From the NCBI GenBank assembly GCA_036785325.1, contig JAXIVH010000015.1, positions 9,868,553 through 9,932,552 of the forward strand: a stretch of DNA of 64,000 bases. Reading direction: 5' to 3'. Positions 1 to 23,487 of this stretch are shown piece after piece; positions within the stretch are counted from its first letter, which is position 1, and the number at the start of each line of letters is the position of its first letter. The notes under the pieces were generated by a model. That model searched no databases, was not told where the DNA came from, and saw nothing but the letters and a program-made list of their open reading frames with translations. The position numbers and the translations under genes are program-made. The stretch comes from Urophycis tenuis (lineage: Eukaryota > Chordata > Actinopteri > Gadiformes > Phycidae).

Positions 1-1530
1 GGGTTATAGTACCAACAGTATAATTACTATGATGTCCTGTGTGTTTATGCTGGTGTAATGTGTAGACTGTTCTGGCAGGTGTTTCAGCTTTCTAAGAGAT
101 TGTTTGTATAATGACAAATGTGATGAATAAATGACTGAATGCTGTACCTTCTTGTCCACCAGTTTCAAACAAAGACAGGTTGACAGGTACTGTCAGTGTC
201 AGAGCAGCTTGTCACAGGTCCATGCCGAGGAATGAAAAACCACACAGCTTGAGAGTAGGCTAATGTTTAGGGATCGGTTTGGGTATTCTGTTCAATTTCG
301 CAGTCTGTTCCAGCTCAATGACCGCATAGCATGTGTTCATCAAGCCTCTCAGAATGAAAGTATTTACACTACAATTGCTTTCAATTGGCCATGAGCATGT
401 TCTCGACTATGTAAACACCATGTAAAGACAATGGTACACACATTCTTGAGACACTTGATAAATGGCTATAGTCTACCTGTTAGTGGAGAAGTAAGGTAAT
501 TGGGGCAAAGTTGATTTACAGCTAATCTTCCTATTGCAACGTATTTGGTATACCTCACCTCGTATTGTTACCAATTTCTGTATACTGTACACTCCCTATA
601 CCGACAAAAGCATTGGTACACTTGCATGACATTATATTATATCATAGATATTAATATGGGTTTGCTCTCCCTTATACCAGTACATTCCGACATTGCACAT
701 TGCATATTTATTTTTACTACTATACTACTTGTATTGTCTTTTTTTTAATCTTTCTGTCTTATCTGTAGGTATGTTTACTTTAGTTTTAGTATTAGGAATG
801 CCTTGTCCTGCATGTTGTGCCTGTGCACTTTATCTGTTTCACCGTGGGAGGGTGAGAAACGTACTCTCCATTCCTTTGAATGTCTTGCCATGTGAAGGAA
901 TTGACAATAAAGCTACTTTGACTTTTTGACTTTGACGTTGCATGAATGTTGAAAACCAGCACTGAGAGTAAAAAATGGTTCCTACCTTCAGGTCATTCTC
1001 ATCTCAAATGAGGACTATTCAGTGCAGACGACTCAGAGACTAGACTGACTTCATGGACTTTAGCTTTGTAAATTAACTCTATCTCTTTTTCCACATATTG
1101 CAGTTACTGAAGCCAGCAGACCATGCATACAACATATTTTGCTTTTATGATTGTAACCTTGACACAGTGGGATATGAACTGTACCACTTTGTTTCATAGA
1201 AGAAGACTCTACAAGGGTGTGAATGGGAACCCATTCGATTTTGGGCTGCTATGTATTGAGGACCCTTACAAAGACTTTGAGAGAGGCCCCTCATCGCAGC
1301 AATGTCCATCAGTGATGAGAAAACACTGGTGGGGACATCGCTTGGCTTAGCCCAAAAGGGAAGCTCTCTTTCCAGCTTTCTTACCAGCAGCCCATACTAC
1401 GTACTGAGGTAATACAGATCAATATGGATGCTCCACCTTTTCCACAGCTTCCCATAGATGACTAGCGGTTGCCCCGACAGACGCATGTGCGCATGAGCTA
1501 ATCGACGACCAACACTTCTACCTGAAAATT
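1..1530. other. Non-genic flank with a LINE/SINE-like 3' tail
   Basis: I see no convincing gene here. AT-rich sequence up to about 890 is followed by a tail at 895-935 that reads 'ttgacaataaagctacttt' and then TTGACTTT-type repeats. A near-identical tail recurs at 38526-38570, so it is probably the end of a dispersed retroelement. The stretch 1080-1530 may hold degraded upstream sequence of the YqaJ ORF that follows, because a peptide-like reading leads into it at about 1500, but stops break it. Confidence 0.45.
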
Positions 1531-2486
1531 TTGAATGTCACATTTGAAATGGCAAGAAAAATTGAGGTGGCAACCAGAGAGCAGGCTGGAAATTCAGAGT
1601 GGCATCAGCTGCGCAGGTCTCTAGTAACCTCCTCTCACTTCAGAGAGGTGTGCTTTGTCAGGGGAGATGGCTCAGCACGGTCTCTGGCTGAACGCATCCT
1701 CAAAGAAACGAGGCAGACAGCCGGCATGAAAAGAGGTGCACACACACATAGCTGTGCATTTCTAAGATAACTGTTACCCTACCTTGCAGTGACATTCATT
1801 TGCTGATTACAATACTTTGCATTATGAATTATGAAATTTAGAAACATTGTTTAATCAAACAGGTGCAGATATTGAGTTTACGGCAACACAAAAACACTAT
1901 AAAATAAGGAATGTAAACTGCAGGCCCTGTGGCCTAATTGTTCACCCTAACAAAGACCCATGGCTTGGCACCTCACCAGATGGCCTAGTATTTAAAGGGG
2001 CATTTAGTAGACACTTTTATCCAAAGTGACTTACAATCAGTACATTTGTGGGGTTCGACATGTGGACAGTTGGAGGAGGGGGATCAAGGGCATCGAACTG
2101 CCGACCCTACGGTTAGTGGACTCCCTGCTCTGTCCACCCGCGCTACACAATGAGCTACTGCCACCCCACAGTATTTGACCCTCTTGCACAGCCACCTTTT
2201 GGAGATCAAGTGCCCCAACGTTATCAGCTACGTTGACTGCAAGTATCTAAACATGAAAGAAGGAACACTGCTGTTAAAAGAAAGGCACATGTACTACTGG
2301 CAGGTGCAGGGGCAACTCATGTTGACAGGAATGGCATGGTGTGACTTTGTCATTTGTCCCCAAGACGATATGCTAGTCCAACGCATAGTAGTTGAGCCAG
2401 AGGTCACAAAAGTAACAACAAAGAAGGCAGACAGTTATTTTTTGAATATTTATATGCCCAAGTACCTGACTTTTAACAGACGTTAA
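1531..2486 (+). pseudogene. YqaJ-type nuclease ORF of a DNA transposon, broken
   Basis: This is a broken ORF for a YqaJ-family exonuclease-like protein (PD-(D/E)XK fold), common in fish genomes as a transposon-borne gene. Three blocks are recognisable. At 1531-1735 there is a helical entry with EWHQLRRSLVTSSHFREV. At 1860-1993 there is CGLIVHP followed by WLGTSPDGLVF, whose SPDG aspartate is a catalytic candidate. At 2185-2460 there is LLEIKCPN, carrying the E-x-K pair, then YWQVQGQL and the tail EPEVTK. A SINE with a 7-bp target duplication sits just after SPDGLVF. A small deletion near 2195-2205 shifts the frame before LLEIKCPN, and stops lie between the first two blocks unless an intron spans about 1735-1860. 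It points tail-to-tail at the THAP/DDE transposase (2590-5182). The family assignment is strong; calling it one transposon with its neighbour is inference. Confidence 0.8.
1994..2169 (-). mobile_element. tRNA-derived SINE with 7-bp TSD
   Basis: On the minus strand this reads as a tRNA-like head. It has a box-A-like GGCAGTAGCTCA and a box-B-like GCAGTTCGATGCC. The tail is TAAGTCACTTTGGATAAAAG followed by CGTCT/ACTAAATG, typical of a widespread teleost SINE. It is flanked by the direct repeat AGTATTT (1987-1993 and 2170-2176), a clean target-site duplication. It splits the YqaJ ORF right after its SPDG motif. Related copies lie at 3110-3241 and 8190-8310, with tail-only pieces at 34190, 50700 and 61310. 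Confidence 0.85.
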
Positions 2487-3109
2487 GTACTGGGCACAAC
2501 ATTTATTTGACAGAATAAAAACATTTTCTGCAAACATGTTTCAAACATGCTTCATGTACTAATGTATTTACAATAGTACAATGGTTTGGTTTACAATAGG
2601 CACCTTAGATCATCTATTTGGCTTAAGCCTGGACTGGTGGCTTGTTCTGGTAATTGGATAGAAGGCAGACTACTGCAACTACCAGCTATTGTCAGAGGGA
2701 TGATGGAATCAAACAATTTATTCTCTCTGATGCGCCTAATCACTCTCTCCACATGTATTCTCAGCCGCACAATTTCCTGAGTAGCTAAAACCTCTTCAAG
2801 AGACAGCTGAGGGTCTGTGTACTTTACCCGGTACTAAATCATCAATTGTAAAGCCTTTGTCAACCATAACAGCCATGTCTTCATCTAGTAAAGGGATGAT
2901 TCCAGATTGCTTAAACAGTTCTCTATCACTACAGTTCTCTATCACTAATAGAACCCGAGTGCAGTGCTGACACAAAGGTGACAGCACCATGTGGGGACAC
3001 ACCAATCATTCCCTTTACTGTGGTGTGAGATTTGTATTGGGAGTGCATCTCACTCTGCAAAAGGGGTGAGGAAGGGGTTTGACATTTTAGTTCAGTCTAA
3101 TAAAGGAAT

Positions 3110-3241
3110 TTAGCAGACGCTTTCGTCCTTTAGTCATTTGTGGGGTTCAACATGTTGAGGTGGGGGATCGAGGGGATCGAACTGCCAACCCTACGTGGCC
3201 GCTCAGTCCATCCGCTGTAACCTCTGACCTACCGCTGCCCC
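3110..3241 (-). mobile_element. tRNA-derived SINE copy inside transposase
   Basis: This is the same family as 1994-2169. It has the GCTTTCGTCC tail variant at 3119-3128 and a box-B-like GCAGTTCGATCCC on the minus strand near 3175. It lies exactly where the transposase first catalytic aspartate block is split. I could not define a convincing target duplication. Confidence 0.7.
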
Positions 3242-3994
3242 GTCCACTATCAGCTGTGTGTCAGAGTTCCTTTCAAACACACTAAGAATTGTGGCACAAA
3301 CTGCATCCAAACGCCCACAGCACCCAAAACTGTGTACAGAAAATGAGCCCAGGTTCTAATTGTTCTACTAAGCAGTCCGCTAGATCCTTCTCCTTCAGAC
3401 CCACAGACAGATAGACCAGAAAGAGGAATATCTCATCAACCTGCGGTAGACAACGGCTCTGTTGGTAGACAAGGAGTACATTGTACAAGAAAAAAAGTGT
3501 TTGTAACAGCAAAGCACTAGCTGGAAAATTTTCTGGGGTATTGCTGAGGCTAAACACAGCGCAACTGTTAGTATATAAATTTTTCTTATTAATCACAGAG
3601 TCAATACAAATTGTAACACATTGGTTCAACTTAAACATGTATGTTGATTGTCATGTGAAATTAGCTGCCTATGTAGTTTTGCTGTGTTTGTATAACTTAG
3701 CTTGCTACATTTGGGTGGTAGCTTTTGTGTAGTGAAGCTTTATTAATATGGCAGAGTACCTTAGTTCACTACAATTTCTAAGTAGCTTGCCCAGCACTGC
3801 TCATACAAGTATAACATGATGTAATGTTTTAACCTAGTCTACAACTCATTTCTGGCTTTGTTTGTAATTATAAATTGGCAGCCTAATGATAAGCAGGTGT
3901 AACATAAAAGGCACGCACAGGAGGAGGAGCAGAATTTATTTAGAACTGAAGTGAATTGATTACTTTTTTCCTACCTTGTATAAAACCTGATGAT

Positions 3995-4674
3995 AATAAT
4001 GATTATGCATTTCATTTAAAGGCGCCTTACAAAGCACTCAAGAACACCTTACAAGACAAGTTAAAGAACAAGTAACAGTGGCATACTTTGTCAGTCAGAC
4101 AGAGTACGCCACTCGGATTAAGTGTGTTTTTTTGCCGTGATTTAAAGGTTGAGACAGAGTCAGAAGTGCAAATGTCTGGTGGGAGAGAGCTCCATAGGTG
4201 GGGAGCAGATCGGCTCAAAGCTCTTGACCCCATGGTGGATAGGTTGGCAGATGGAGCTGAGAGCTGGATGGCAGAAGAGGATCGGAGAGGGTGTGAGGGT
4301 GTGTGGATGTGGATGAGTTCAGATAGATACACTGGTGCCAGGCTGTGAAGGATCTTGAAAGCAAGGCGTAGAATCTTAAAATCAATGCATGATTTGACAG
4401 GAAGCCAGTGGAGTTGCTGCAGGGCAGGAGTGATGTGTTCAATAGATGGAGTTCTGGTGATGATACGGGCGGCTGCGTTCTGGACCAGCTGGAGTTTATG
4501 AAGAGATTTCCGATGAAGACCACAGAGGAGGGAGTTACAGTAGTCCAGTCGGGATGTAATCAAGGTGTTTACAAGGATAGCAGTGCAGGTTGGTGTAAGT
4601 GAGGGATGAAGACGATTGATGTTACGTATATGGCTGCAAGCAGACCGAGTAACATTATTGATGCGGGTCTCGAA
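3995..4674 (-). mobile_element. 5'-truncated LINE (CR1/L2-like RT C-terminus)
   Basis: The minus-strand reading contains the C-terminal block of a non-LTR reverse transcriptase: LDYCNSLLCGL, LQLVQNAAARI, LQQLHWLPV and LAPVYLSELI, with HLWSSLPPDI further on. The 3' UTR ends in a TGAGTGCTTTGTAAGGCGCC-like stretch and an ATT-rich tail. It is bounded by GATGAT at 3989-3994 and 4675-4680, a 6-bp target duplication. It interrupts the first transposase exon between DEDII and RFYT. The insertion therefore postdates the transposase copy. Confidence 0.85.
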
Positions 4675-5239
4675 GATGATGTCCTCATCTGAGGTCTTAA
4701 ACCTTTCTAGTCCAAAGGACTGCCTCCACGACAACTCCTCCAGTCGCTTCTGTAGCTCTAAGATGCCCTGCTGCTTCATAAGAAGAAACTTTCTCGTAGG
4801 CCAGATCCACACATGAAGGTTTTGGTCTGCTATCATAGTCGTGACACCTTAAAGACATGCTGGCATCGAACAGCTCCTCACCCTCACCCTCTTCCTCCTC
4901 TTGCCGCTGTGTCCTCTGCCACAAGTTTGGCCGAGCAACCGGCAGACTAAGGTCGTTCCAGGCAAACAACACCAGAATCGCCCCGGGTTTCAAACTGCGT
5001 CCGCCCCCTTCAATTATATCTTCTGGCATAAAATGCCGACGGCAGGCGGTGGTGTGTCTCCTCATAACGAAGTTATCACGCCTATTGTTTCGAACCCGTG
5101 TCGCCCTGACTGACTCATCCTGGTCAAACTGGTGGAAACGTACGCCAGAGTTACATTTCCCGGCCACAGAGCAGCTCGGCACACAACCGAAACTGCTGTT
5201 CAGATGCTGTCAGGCGTTTCTGATATTTTAACATTTGTG

Positions 5240-5580
5240 ACATTTTAATTAAAACAAATACACTAAAGTTTGATCAGAAATAAGAATTGTATTACAACCA
5301 TTCAAGATTCAAGATTCACAATCCAAGACTCTTTATTGATCCCTGGGGGAAATTCAAGAGCGACACTTATAGTTATACCTCAGAGGAGATCACCTACCGC
5401 TGCAGTCACCCAGTGCACCAGATGTGTACGGAAGTGAAAAGCTTAAATGATAAGACCTGTTTTCCGGTTCGAACGCTGGGCGCTCCGCATAACCCTGATT
5501 ACTCCCTCCCAGCCCTGAACCAGTGGGAATCTGATACACTGAAATCAGCTGACACGGTGGATACATTCCAGAATACATTG

Positions 5581-5666
<86 letters not shown>

Positions 5667-5674
5667 ATGCCTGT

Positions 5675-5708
<34 letters not shown>

Positions 5709-6640
5709 CTGTCTGTCTGTACATAGCCAAGTGATAAGTGGACCTACAGTAGCCGAGCGTATCTCTCTGTTTCCCTTGCACACTGAACCAACAAACAAGA
5801 TTATTCATGTTCTGGCTCCTGTGTGTGGTGCTCCCAGCATTTAAGCACCTGTCCCCGTCTCTGTCCTTGGATGAACAGGATAACACCTGCCGTGGTCCCA
5901 GGGGGAATTACACTGGCGTCAGCTGGACAGTTCCTTTCACCCTGGCCTGCTCTGCTCTGTCCAGTCTGATAGTGCCGTGAAACTGGCCGTGGATCATGTC
6001 AACACGTAGGCCTATGCATTGGTGTAGTGGGATTGGACATGTTTTGGCACTTAAAGCGGTTAGGAGGATAAGGAGCTGGGGATGAGGATTCAAATCCTTA
6101 GTAATGATCTGAAGATCACTGAACAATCGTTCAACTGACAAAAATACAAAAGGAAAAATGTTTGCAATGTCGTTTGACGACTCGACCACCGGACCTATGC
6201 GTGAATTTTATTAACCATTTGGAAAGTCCAATAGAGGGCCTAGCCAAACTGTTTGTTATTCTCTGCATAATGTATTTATACAGACTGAGAGATAGGTTAC
6301 TGTATTTACTTTGTCAGTGATGTTCGGTGTGGCAGTCTTTTGAGGGTTTTCTCTCATAGTAAATATGATCACATGCTTGCAGTGACAGCTGGGCACCGCG
6401 CGCATCCACTAAGCACACACATAATATAGGCCACGTTGTTGGGTGGCGTTCGTTTTCTGCTAAAGGACGTCGAAAACAAATAGCCACGAATTAGGTCGAA
6501 CAGTCAGGCATGTCATGGCAGGATTTGAACCTATCACGAGACAGAGAAGCGGGGCGACCACACGGGCTGACAGGCACTAGACAGGGCGAACAGCTGGTGC
6601 TGGTGGCGGTGTTATTTTGACAGAACGTGAGAGGTGGCCT
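5240..6640. other. Intergenic: retroelement tail and microsatellite
   Basis: No gene is seen. At 5304-5365 lies the teleost repeat end CTTTATTGATCCCTGGGGGA, preceded by TTCAAGATTCAAGATTC. Then comes the long TG array at 5582-5726. CpG content rises from about 6380 toward the tsc1 promoter. Confidence 0.5.
5582..5726. repeat. (TG)n microsatellite
   Basis: A nearly pure TG array of about 80 bp, a short interruption (GCATGCC), then a second TG array ending in TCTG units. The ORFs of alternating Cys-Val or His-Thr in this stretch are artefacts of the repeat. Confidence 0.95.
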
Positions 6641-6671
6641 CCACCGGAGGGGAGGGGCCAAGGAACTGCTC

Positions 6672-6682
6672 AAAATGGCGGC
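6672..6682 (+). promoter_or_regulatory. tsc1: YY1-type initiator motif at tsc1 5' exon
   Basis: AAAATGGCGGC matches the YY1 consensus (AANATGGCGNC), which in housekeeping promoters usually sits just downstream of the start site. It lies in a CpG-rich stretch. It is followed 28 bases later by a good splice donor (CTGAAAG/GTAACT at 6711), so I place a non-coding first exon of tsc1 ending at 6710. The transcription start itself is not visible. Confidence 0.6.
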
Positions 6683-6707
6683 GCCCTGTTTGCATGAGCA
6701 AGTCTGA
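6675..6707 (+). other. Candidate 10-codon uORF in tsc1 5' exon
   Basis: The ATG inside the YY1 motif opens a short frame (MAAPCLHEQV) that stops at TGA 6705-6707, three bases before the splice donor. If transcription starts upstream of 6672, ribosomes would meet this frame before the tsc1 start at 7518. If the start lies within the motif it would be leaderless. Confidence 0.4.
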
Positions 6708-7517
6708 AAGGTAACTGAGTTTTTCTGTATATTTAACTTGTCAACGTTGAACACAAACTGCAATGAACAGCGTGCGTCTTTGCGGCGTAGAGCGAGGGCT
6801 GTGGTATACAGAATTAAAATGGTTTTGACAGATGACAGTCCAGCGAGCTAACGTGTTAGCTTAGCAGCCTTGAGCTTGGATCAGGTGAAAAAATAACATA
6901 GCCTATACCTACTTCATTGTTTTTTTTTTAAGTTTTCCTATTAATATTGACGCATTTATTTAAGACGACAAAGGGCTTAATAACGCTAGGATCTGTTCAC
7001 TCGTAAAATTCTGTTTATCTGCAGGGTTTGACAAGCTCCTCCAGGATTACATAATTATGATTAATGACTCGCAGAATGTTGCACAACATACATGGGCTCT
7101 ATTAACCCAACTGGTTTAGTTGCCTACTGTCAGCTCTTTGCAAAACATGTTGTTTGCCTTTGTGCCTTACGTGATACTAAGTGATACTATAAAGGTTAAG
7201 TAAATACCAAAAGATTACAATTTCAATTGGTGTTGGTTTGATGTTTAGGCAGTGCAAACAAACAAGTCATGTTATAAGGCTGAACATTGATACCAGTAGC
7301 TTTTTTTAATTATCTCTTTTCTCTTTACAGTATCGACTGGGGTTTATTTTACATGTTATTCAGACATAAGCCATATACAGATCTACTAAAACCACATGCC
7401 TATTTTTTATGTCTAACACTGTGCATCATATTTACTGCCATGTATTTCAGGCAGTACATTAAGGTGTGTGTGTGTGTGCGCGTGCGTGTGTCCGTGTGTG
7501 TGTTGCAGTGAGACACC

Positions 7518-19538
<12,021 letters not shown>

Positions 19539-19662
19539 TGACACGGCGGCGCCACGGCGCGCACCCCCAAAGAAGGGATCGATGGAGAGAGTGATTGATT
19601 TTTATTTTATTTTTAGAGTGAGACCTCAACAGAGAAGAAGTGATTTACCGGAGAAGTGCATG

Positions 19663-19706
19663 GCGGGGGCGGGGGTGGGGGCGGGGGTGGGGGCGGGGGC
19701 GGGGGC
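19663..19706 (+). repeat. G-rich 6-bp tandem array, G-quadruplex candidate
   Basis: Seven runs of five Gs are separated by single C or T bases, about 125 bases after the tsc1 stop. The transcript strand is the G-rich one, so an RNA quadruplex in the 3' UTR is possible. Confidence 0.85.
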
Positions 19707-22549
19707 TGAAAGACAGCCGGACTACAACTCCCATGGTAGATGCATCTGGCTGGTTGAACAAGGGTGCAACACATTCAGAAACATGGTAATACAAAAGGTA
19801 GTGGCAGCCGTGTGAGCTGCTTAGGGATGGTTGCGACTGGGGGCTTGTTTGAGTTGCTACTTGTTAGCCTGGTTTGTTGAACGGCTTGGTGGTTAGCCTA
19901 GTTGCTAGCTGGTTTTTAGCAAAAGCTGCAAAAAATGGTTAGCCGGCAACCACTAGCTAGCCGGTCAGCAAGGGTACTATAAGCTAACAGTACCAACTAC
20001 AAGGTCATTTCTGCAGAGACAGCTAGAAAGGGGAAAACCATACAGGCTAATAAGGCTATTGTGGCTTGCTTCAAGGCTAGAAGGTTGCTGTGGCTTATTC
20101 AAACTTAAATCTCTACCTTTTTACCTTTTTAATCAGTTACGAAACAGAGATGATAGTTGTAACGCCCTTGGATGAATTGGGTTTGTCGTCTACTCTCCGA
20201 TGAGTACAATGCAACTTATTTTCCAAGAAGGTGGTAACGGCTATTTGTCTAGTTTTGGGGGGCAACTGAAATGAATTTACTTCACTACCTGCCGCTGACT
20301 GCCAGAGAGTGCCATATAGCCTTCATGCTCCCCGCGTACAACATTGTCTTTCATGTTTAAATGTCACGACCTGTGAGCACCCAACTCTACAGGGAGCCGC
20401 GTGTTTAAAACACGTAGCTGCTAAACCCAGCAGAGAGGCCGGCGTCTGCTTTTTGTTCGTTAGGTGTTTGACACCAGAGCGTCGGCCATTTTCCATCAGC
20501 GGGCAGCAGCTGTCCAGCTGGGGTCAAGCAGGCCAGCCACCAGGACTGGTGTTCTTTTCAAAAAGGTTCTTCTTGCGGCTTTATGTGACGGAACGCTACT
20601 TTGAAATAAGCTAACCCGCGTTTTTTAATGAGCGAGCTCTCGTTGCCCGGGGCCCTTCACCTCTCACTGCCCCGTTGTGATGTGACGGCCGGGACGTTTG
20701 CCATGCTAATTGGTACCTCCCAGTACACTACATTATAACTCAGGGTTCCCTCCAGGTCCCTTTTCAAAGTACACACACACATACATACACACACACATAC
20801 ACACATACACACACACACACACACCACCACCACATTTCATCAAGTGGAATTGATGAGCGATGACTAAATGTTATTTCCACTCACACATTTGAATTACTGA
20901 ATATTTGAATCGTCACCCTTTCGCACATTCACACGGCATGAATGAAGTCCCCAGACGACCTCGCGTGAATTTGCTGACGGACAATCACACACACGTGATT
21001 ATGTTATTATTCTCTGTGTCGATTCCCAGAGTGTAAGCCCGAGAGGCGGCAGGAAGCCAAACGGGCCCTCTGCTCCTGGTATGATTTCTACTGGATTATA
21101 GCTGGCTTGCTTTGGAGGGGGTGTTCTTCATGGTTTAATTAGCACATGGTGATCTGGCTCGTGTTAAGACTGACCATGTGATCAGGGCCTTTTTTTTTAA
21201 TAGCGATGGTGATCCAATGATTGCAGCCCTGCACCTGATTCAGCTTCCAGTGGTGGTGAAGACAGACTCTGAAATATATATGATTTCCCTCCTGGCTTTC
21301 TGGTAAAAAAAAAAAAAAAAAACGTTGATGGTTCTGTTTCTGTCGTTCTGCCTCCTAGTCTGGTTTAAAAAAAAAGAAGAAAAAGCTTGCTTAACATTGT
21401 TTCAGTTATAGGGTCTGACCAAACATGTCATCCAAAGTGCTCTCTTTGGTGTATGTTGGAATAGTACTTATGGGGCAATAGCTGCACTCCGAGTCCGCCA
21501 TGTCCTCAGAATGCACTGTGCTCCATGTGTCGAGCACAAGACAGGGCATCCGACACCCATTCAAGGTGAGCCCTCCTCGCATTCAGACACAATTCATCAT
21601 GACCGGGAAGATTTATGCGCAGTATGATTTGTTAAAGCTTGTGTTCTATTCTAGTCTATTTTGGAATTGCAAACTCATGCCACAGTTCTGGCGTAGCACA
21701 AAGGGAACCTGCCAGAAAATCTGCCCTCCATAATCCATAATGTAATTGAACCAAAATGAGTTTTGGCTTTGGCTTAAGGTTGGCTTTCACACACTGAATG
21801 TCCAAAATAACATGATCTTAGTCAGTGAACCGGACTGTGAGGTTCAGTTATCTTCAATTCATGGTATGAATGAAACGGTACCCACAAAATCTGTCGGACT
21901 ACTATGGGAACTTGGAAGAAGCAAGCCATTTCTACTTTGACAATGTTGAATTTAATACAATTGGTGACATAAAAACCACTACTGTTGGCAGGAAGACCCA
22001 CATATGGCTACAATGAAGAATGTACTAGTCTGGTTTTGTTGAGGCTGATGTGCAAACTGTTCCACATATTACCTCTACCTCAAGCAGAGCTATTGACCTG
22101 TTAGATGTCGAACTCGTTGTCACCACAAGGAGGCAACACAAACCACAGCAAGTTCGACAATGGGTCTACGTTTTTTTTTTCCTACAATGCTGATGTCCCA
22201 GCAAAAGTCTAGATTTGCCTCGTTGCTTGGGCAAGTTGCTTACCTAAAATAACCACATTGCCTTGTTCGAAGCCATCCCTACACAAGAATGTTTAACTGT
22301 GAACAATAGAATAAATAAATGATAAATCTTTGAATGTTTCTGTCTCTTTGTTGCTCTCCAATTCTAATCCTTGCATAATTTTCATAATACATATTCATAT
22401 ATGAATATTAGATTGGTGAAGTAAAGCAAATATTACTTTTCAATATGAGTATAATGGCAATCTAGAACTACCACCAGCCAATTGCTCCGAGCACACGTAA
22501 AAATCTTGGCACACTGCATTGCTTCTCATATTGAATAGTTTACAGCAAA

Positions 22550-22960
22550 ATACAACTAGAAAATGTAATTTCCCGCGAGGAATTACTTGTGCATAGGAAT
22601 GCCCTTAATCATTGAGATAAAGTTAGTTGAGGTGGGGATTGAACCGCCAACCCTCCGGTTGATGGACGTGCTACTCACTGCGTTATGCCGCCCGGTTGAC
22701 TGTCGGTAAACAAGGGAAAACTAGCCTTAATGTTATCTCTATGGAAGTTGTTTGCATTTTAATCGCAAATATCTCAAAGTATAAAGTTTACAAAAATGAA
22801 AAATACATGACACAGCCAAACGGAAATACACCTTTGTAATACAGTTTGAATGAAATCTCTAGGTTCAGTCGTTTAGCCTCCATCAATTGCAGAAATTTGG
22901 TGTGAAAAAGAATAATATGACGAAAAGCGATAGATTGTGCATGCCTATTATGCACCATAA
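22550..22960. repeat. Dispersed repeat copy 1
   Basis: It is homologous over about 400 bases to 24783-25150. Shared blocks in order are GCGAGGAATT, a SINE-like GATTGAACCGCCAACC with GCGTTATGCCG, AATATCTCAAA, TTTACAAAAATGA, GTTTGAATGAAATCTC, TTCAGTCGTT, TTGCAGAAAT and ATGACGAAAAGCGAT. No protein is encoded. The family name is unknown to me. Confidence 0.75.
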
Positions 22961-23104
22961 ATAGCAAGGCCGCAACACCCGCTACGTAAGTTACAGTTCT
23001 AACTTCTCACCACAAGAGGTCGGTAAGGGACTACATTGCCCAACATAATAAATGGGTATGCAGAGCCAGCAGTAAGTCATTTGTCACAGGTAAATGTAAC
23101 TATC

Positions 23105-23487
23105 CATACATCCATTATCGTGACCGCTTATCCTCTACGAGGGTCGCGGGGGGGCTGGAGCCAATCCCAGCTGCAACGGGCGAGAGGCGGGGTACACCCT
23201 GGACAGGTCGCCAGCCTATCACAGGGCTAACATACATAAACAAACAACCATTCACACTCACATACACACCAAAGGGTCAATTTAGAAACACCAATTAACC
23301 TAATCCCCAACCTGCATGTTTTTTGGTCTGTGGGAGGAAGCCGGAGTACCCGGAGAGAACCCACGCAAGCACAGGGAGAACATGCAAACTCCACACAGAA
23401 AGGTCCCGGGTCCCAGGTGGATTCGAACCCGGAACCCTCTTGCTGTGAGGCGACAGTGCTAACCACTGCACCACCGTGCCGCCCCGT
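23105..23487 (+). repeat. Common teleost interspersed repeat (family not named)
   Basis: It carries the widely seen fish signature CCGCTTATCCTC, GGGTCGCGGG, GGCTGGAGCCAATCCCAGCT, GGCGGGGTACACCCTGGACA, GGTCGCCAGCC, CCATTCACACTCACA, ACCAATTAACCTA, GGAGAACATGCAAACTCCAC, and GCTAACCACTGCACCACCGT at the right end. The short ORFs across it are not genes. Confidence 0.85.

Larger units (their letters stand above)
2590..5182 (-). pseudogene. THAP domain + DDE_Tnp_4 transposase, broken by LINE and SINE
   Basis: Read on the minus strand. At 5182-4940 a THAP zinc-finger domain starts at MPSC, with a C-x5-C pair, then TTACRRHF and LKPGA; these give the C2CH ligands. At 4810-4680 there is a coiled-coil linker with SFGLERFKTSDEDII, in a different frame from the THAP part (frameshift near 4800). 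A LINE is inserted at 3995-4674. The interrupted exon then resumes as RFYT and ends in a GT donor at 3974. At 3570-3300 there is a helix-turn-helix block, PQVDEIFLFLVYLSVGLKEKDLAD, frameshifted into TIRTWAHFLYTVLGAVGVWM. A SINE follows at 3110-3241. At 3100-2600 the nuclease core reads DCTEL, then SDRELFKQSG, then MVDKGFTIDDL and finally RIHVERVIRR. The three acidic DDE candidates (D of the VD/DCTE junction, D of VDKGF, E of HVERV) are all visible but in separate frames. This is DDE_Tnp_4 (PIF/Harbinger/ISL2EU-like), not expressed as is. Confidence 0.85.

Noticed and set aside
6675..6707. ATG at 6675 as the tsc1 start codon
   Set aside because: The frame closes after ten codons. The hamartin N-terminus is clearly at 7518 in the next exon.
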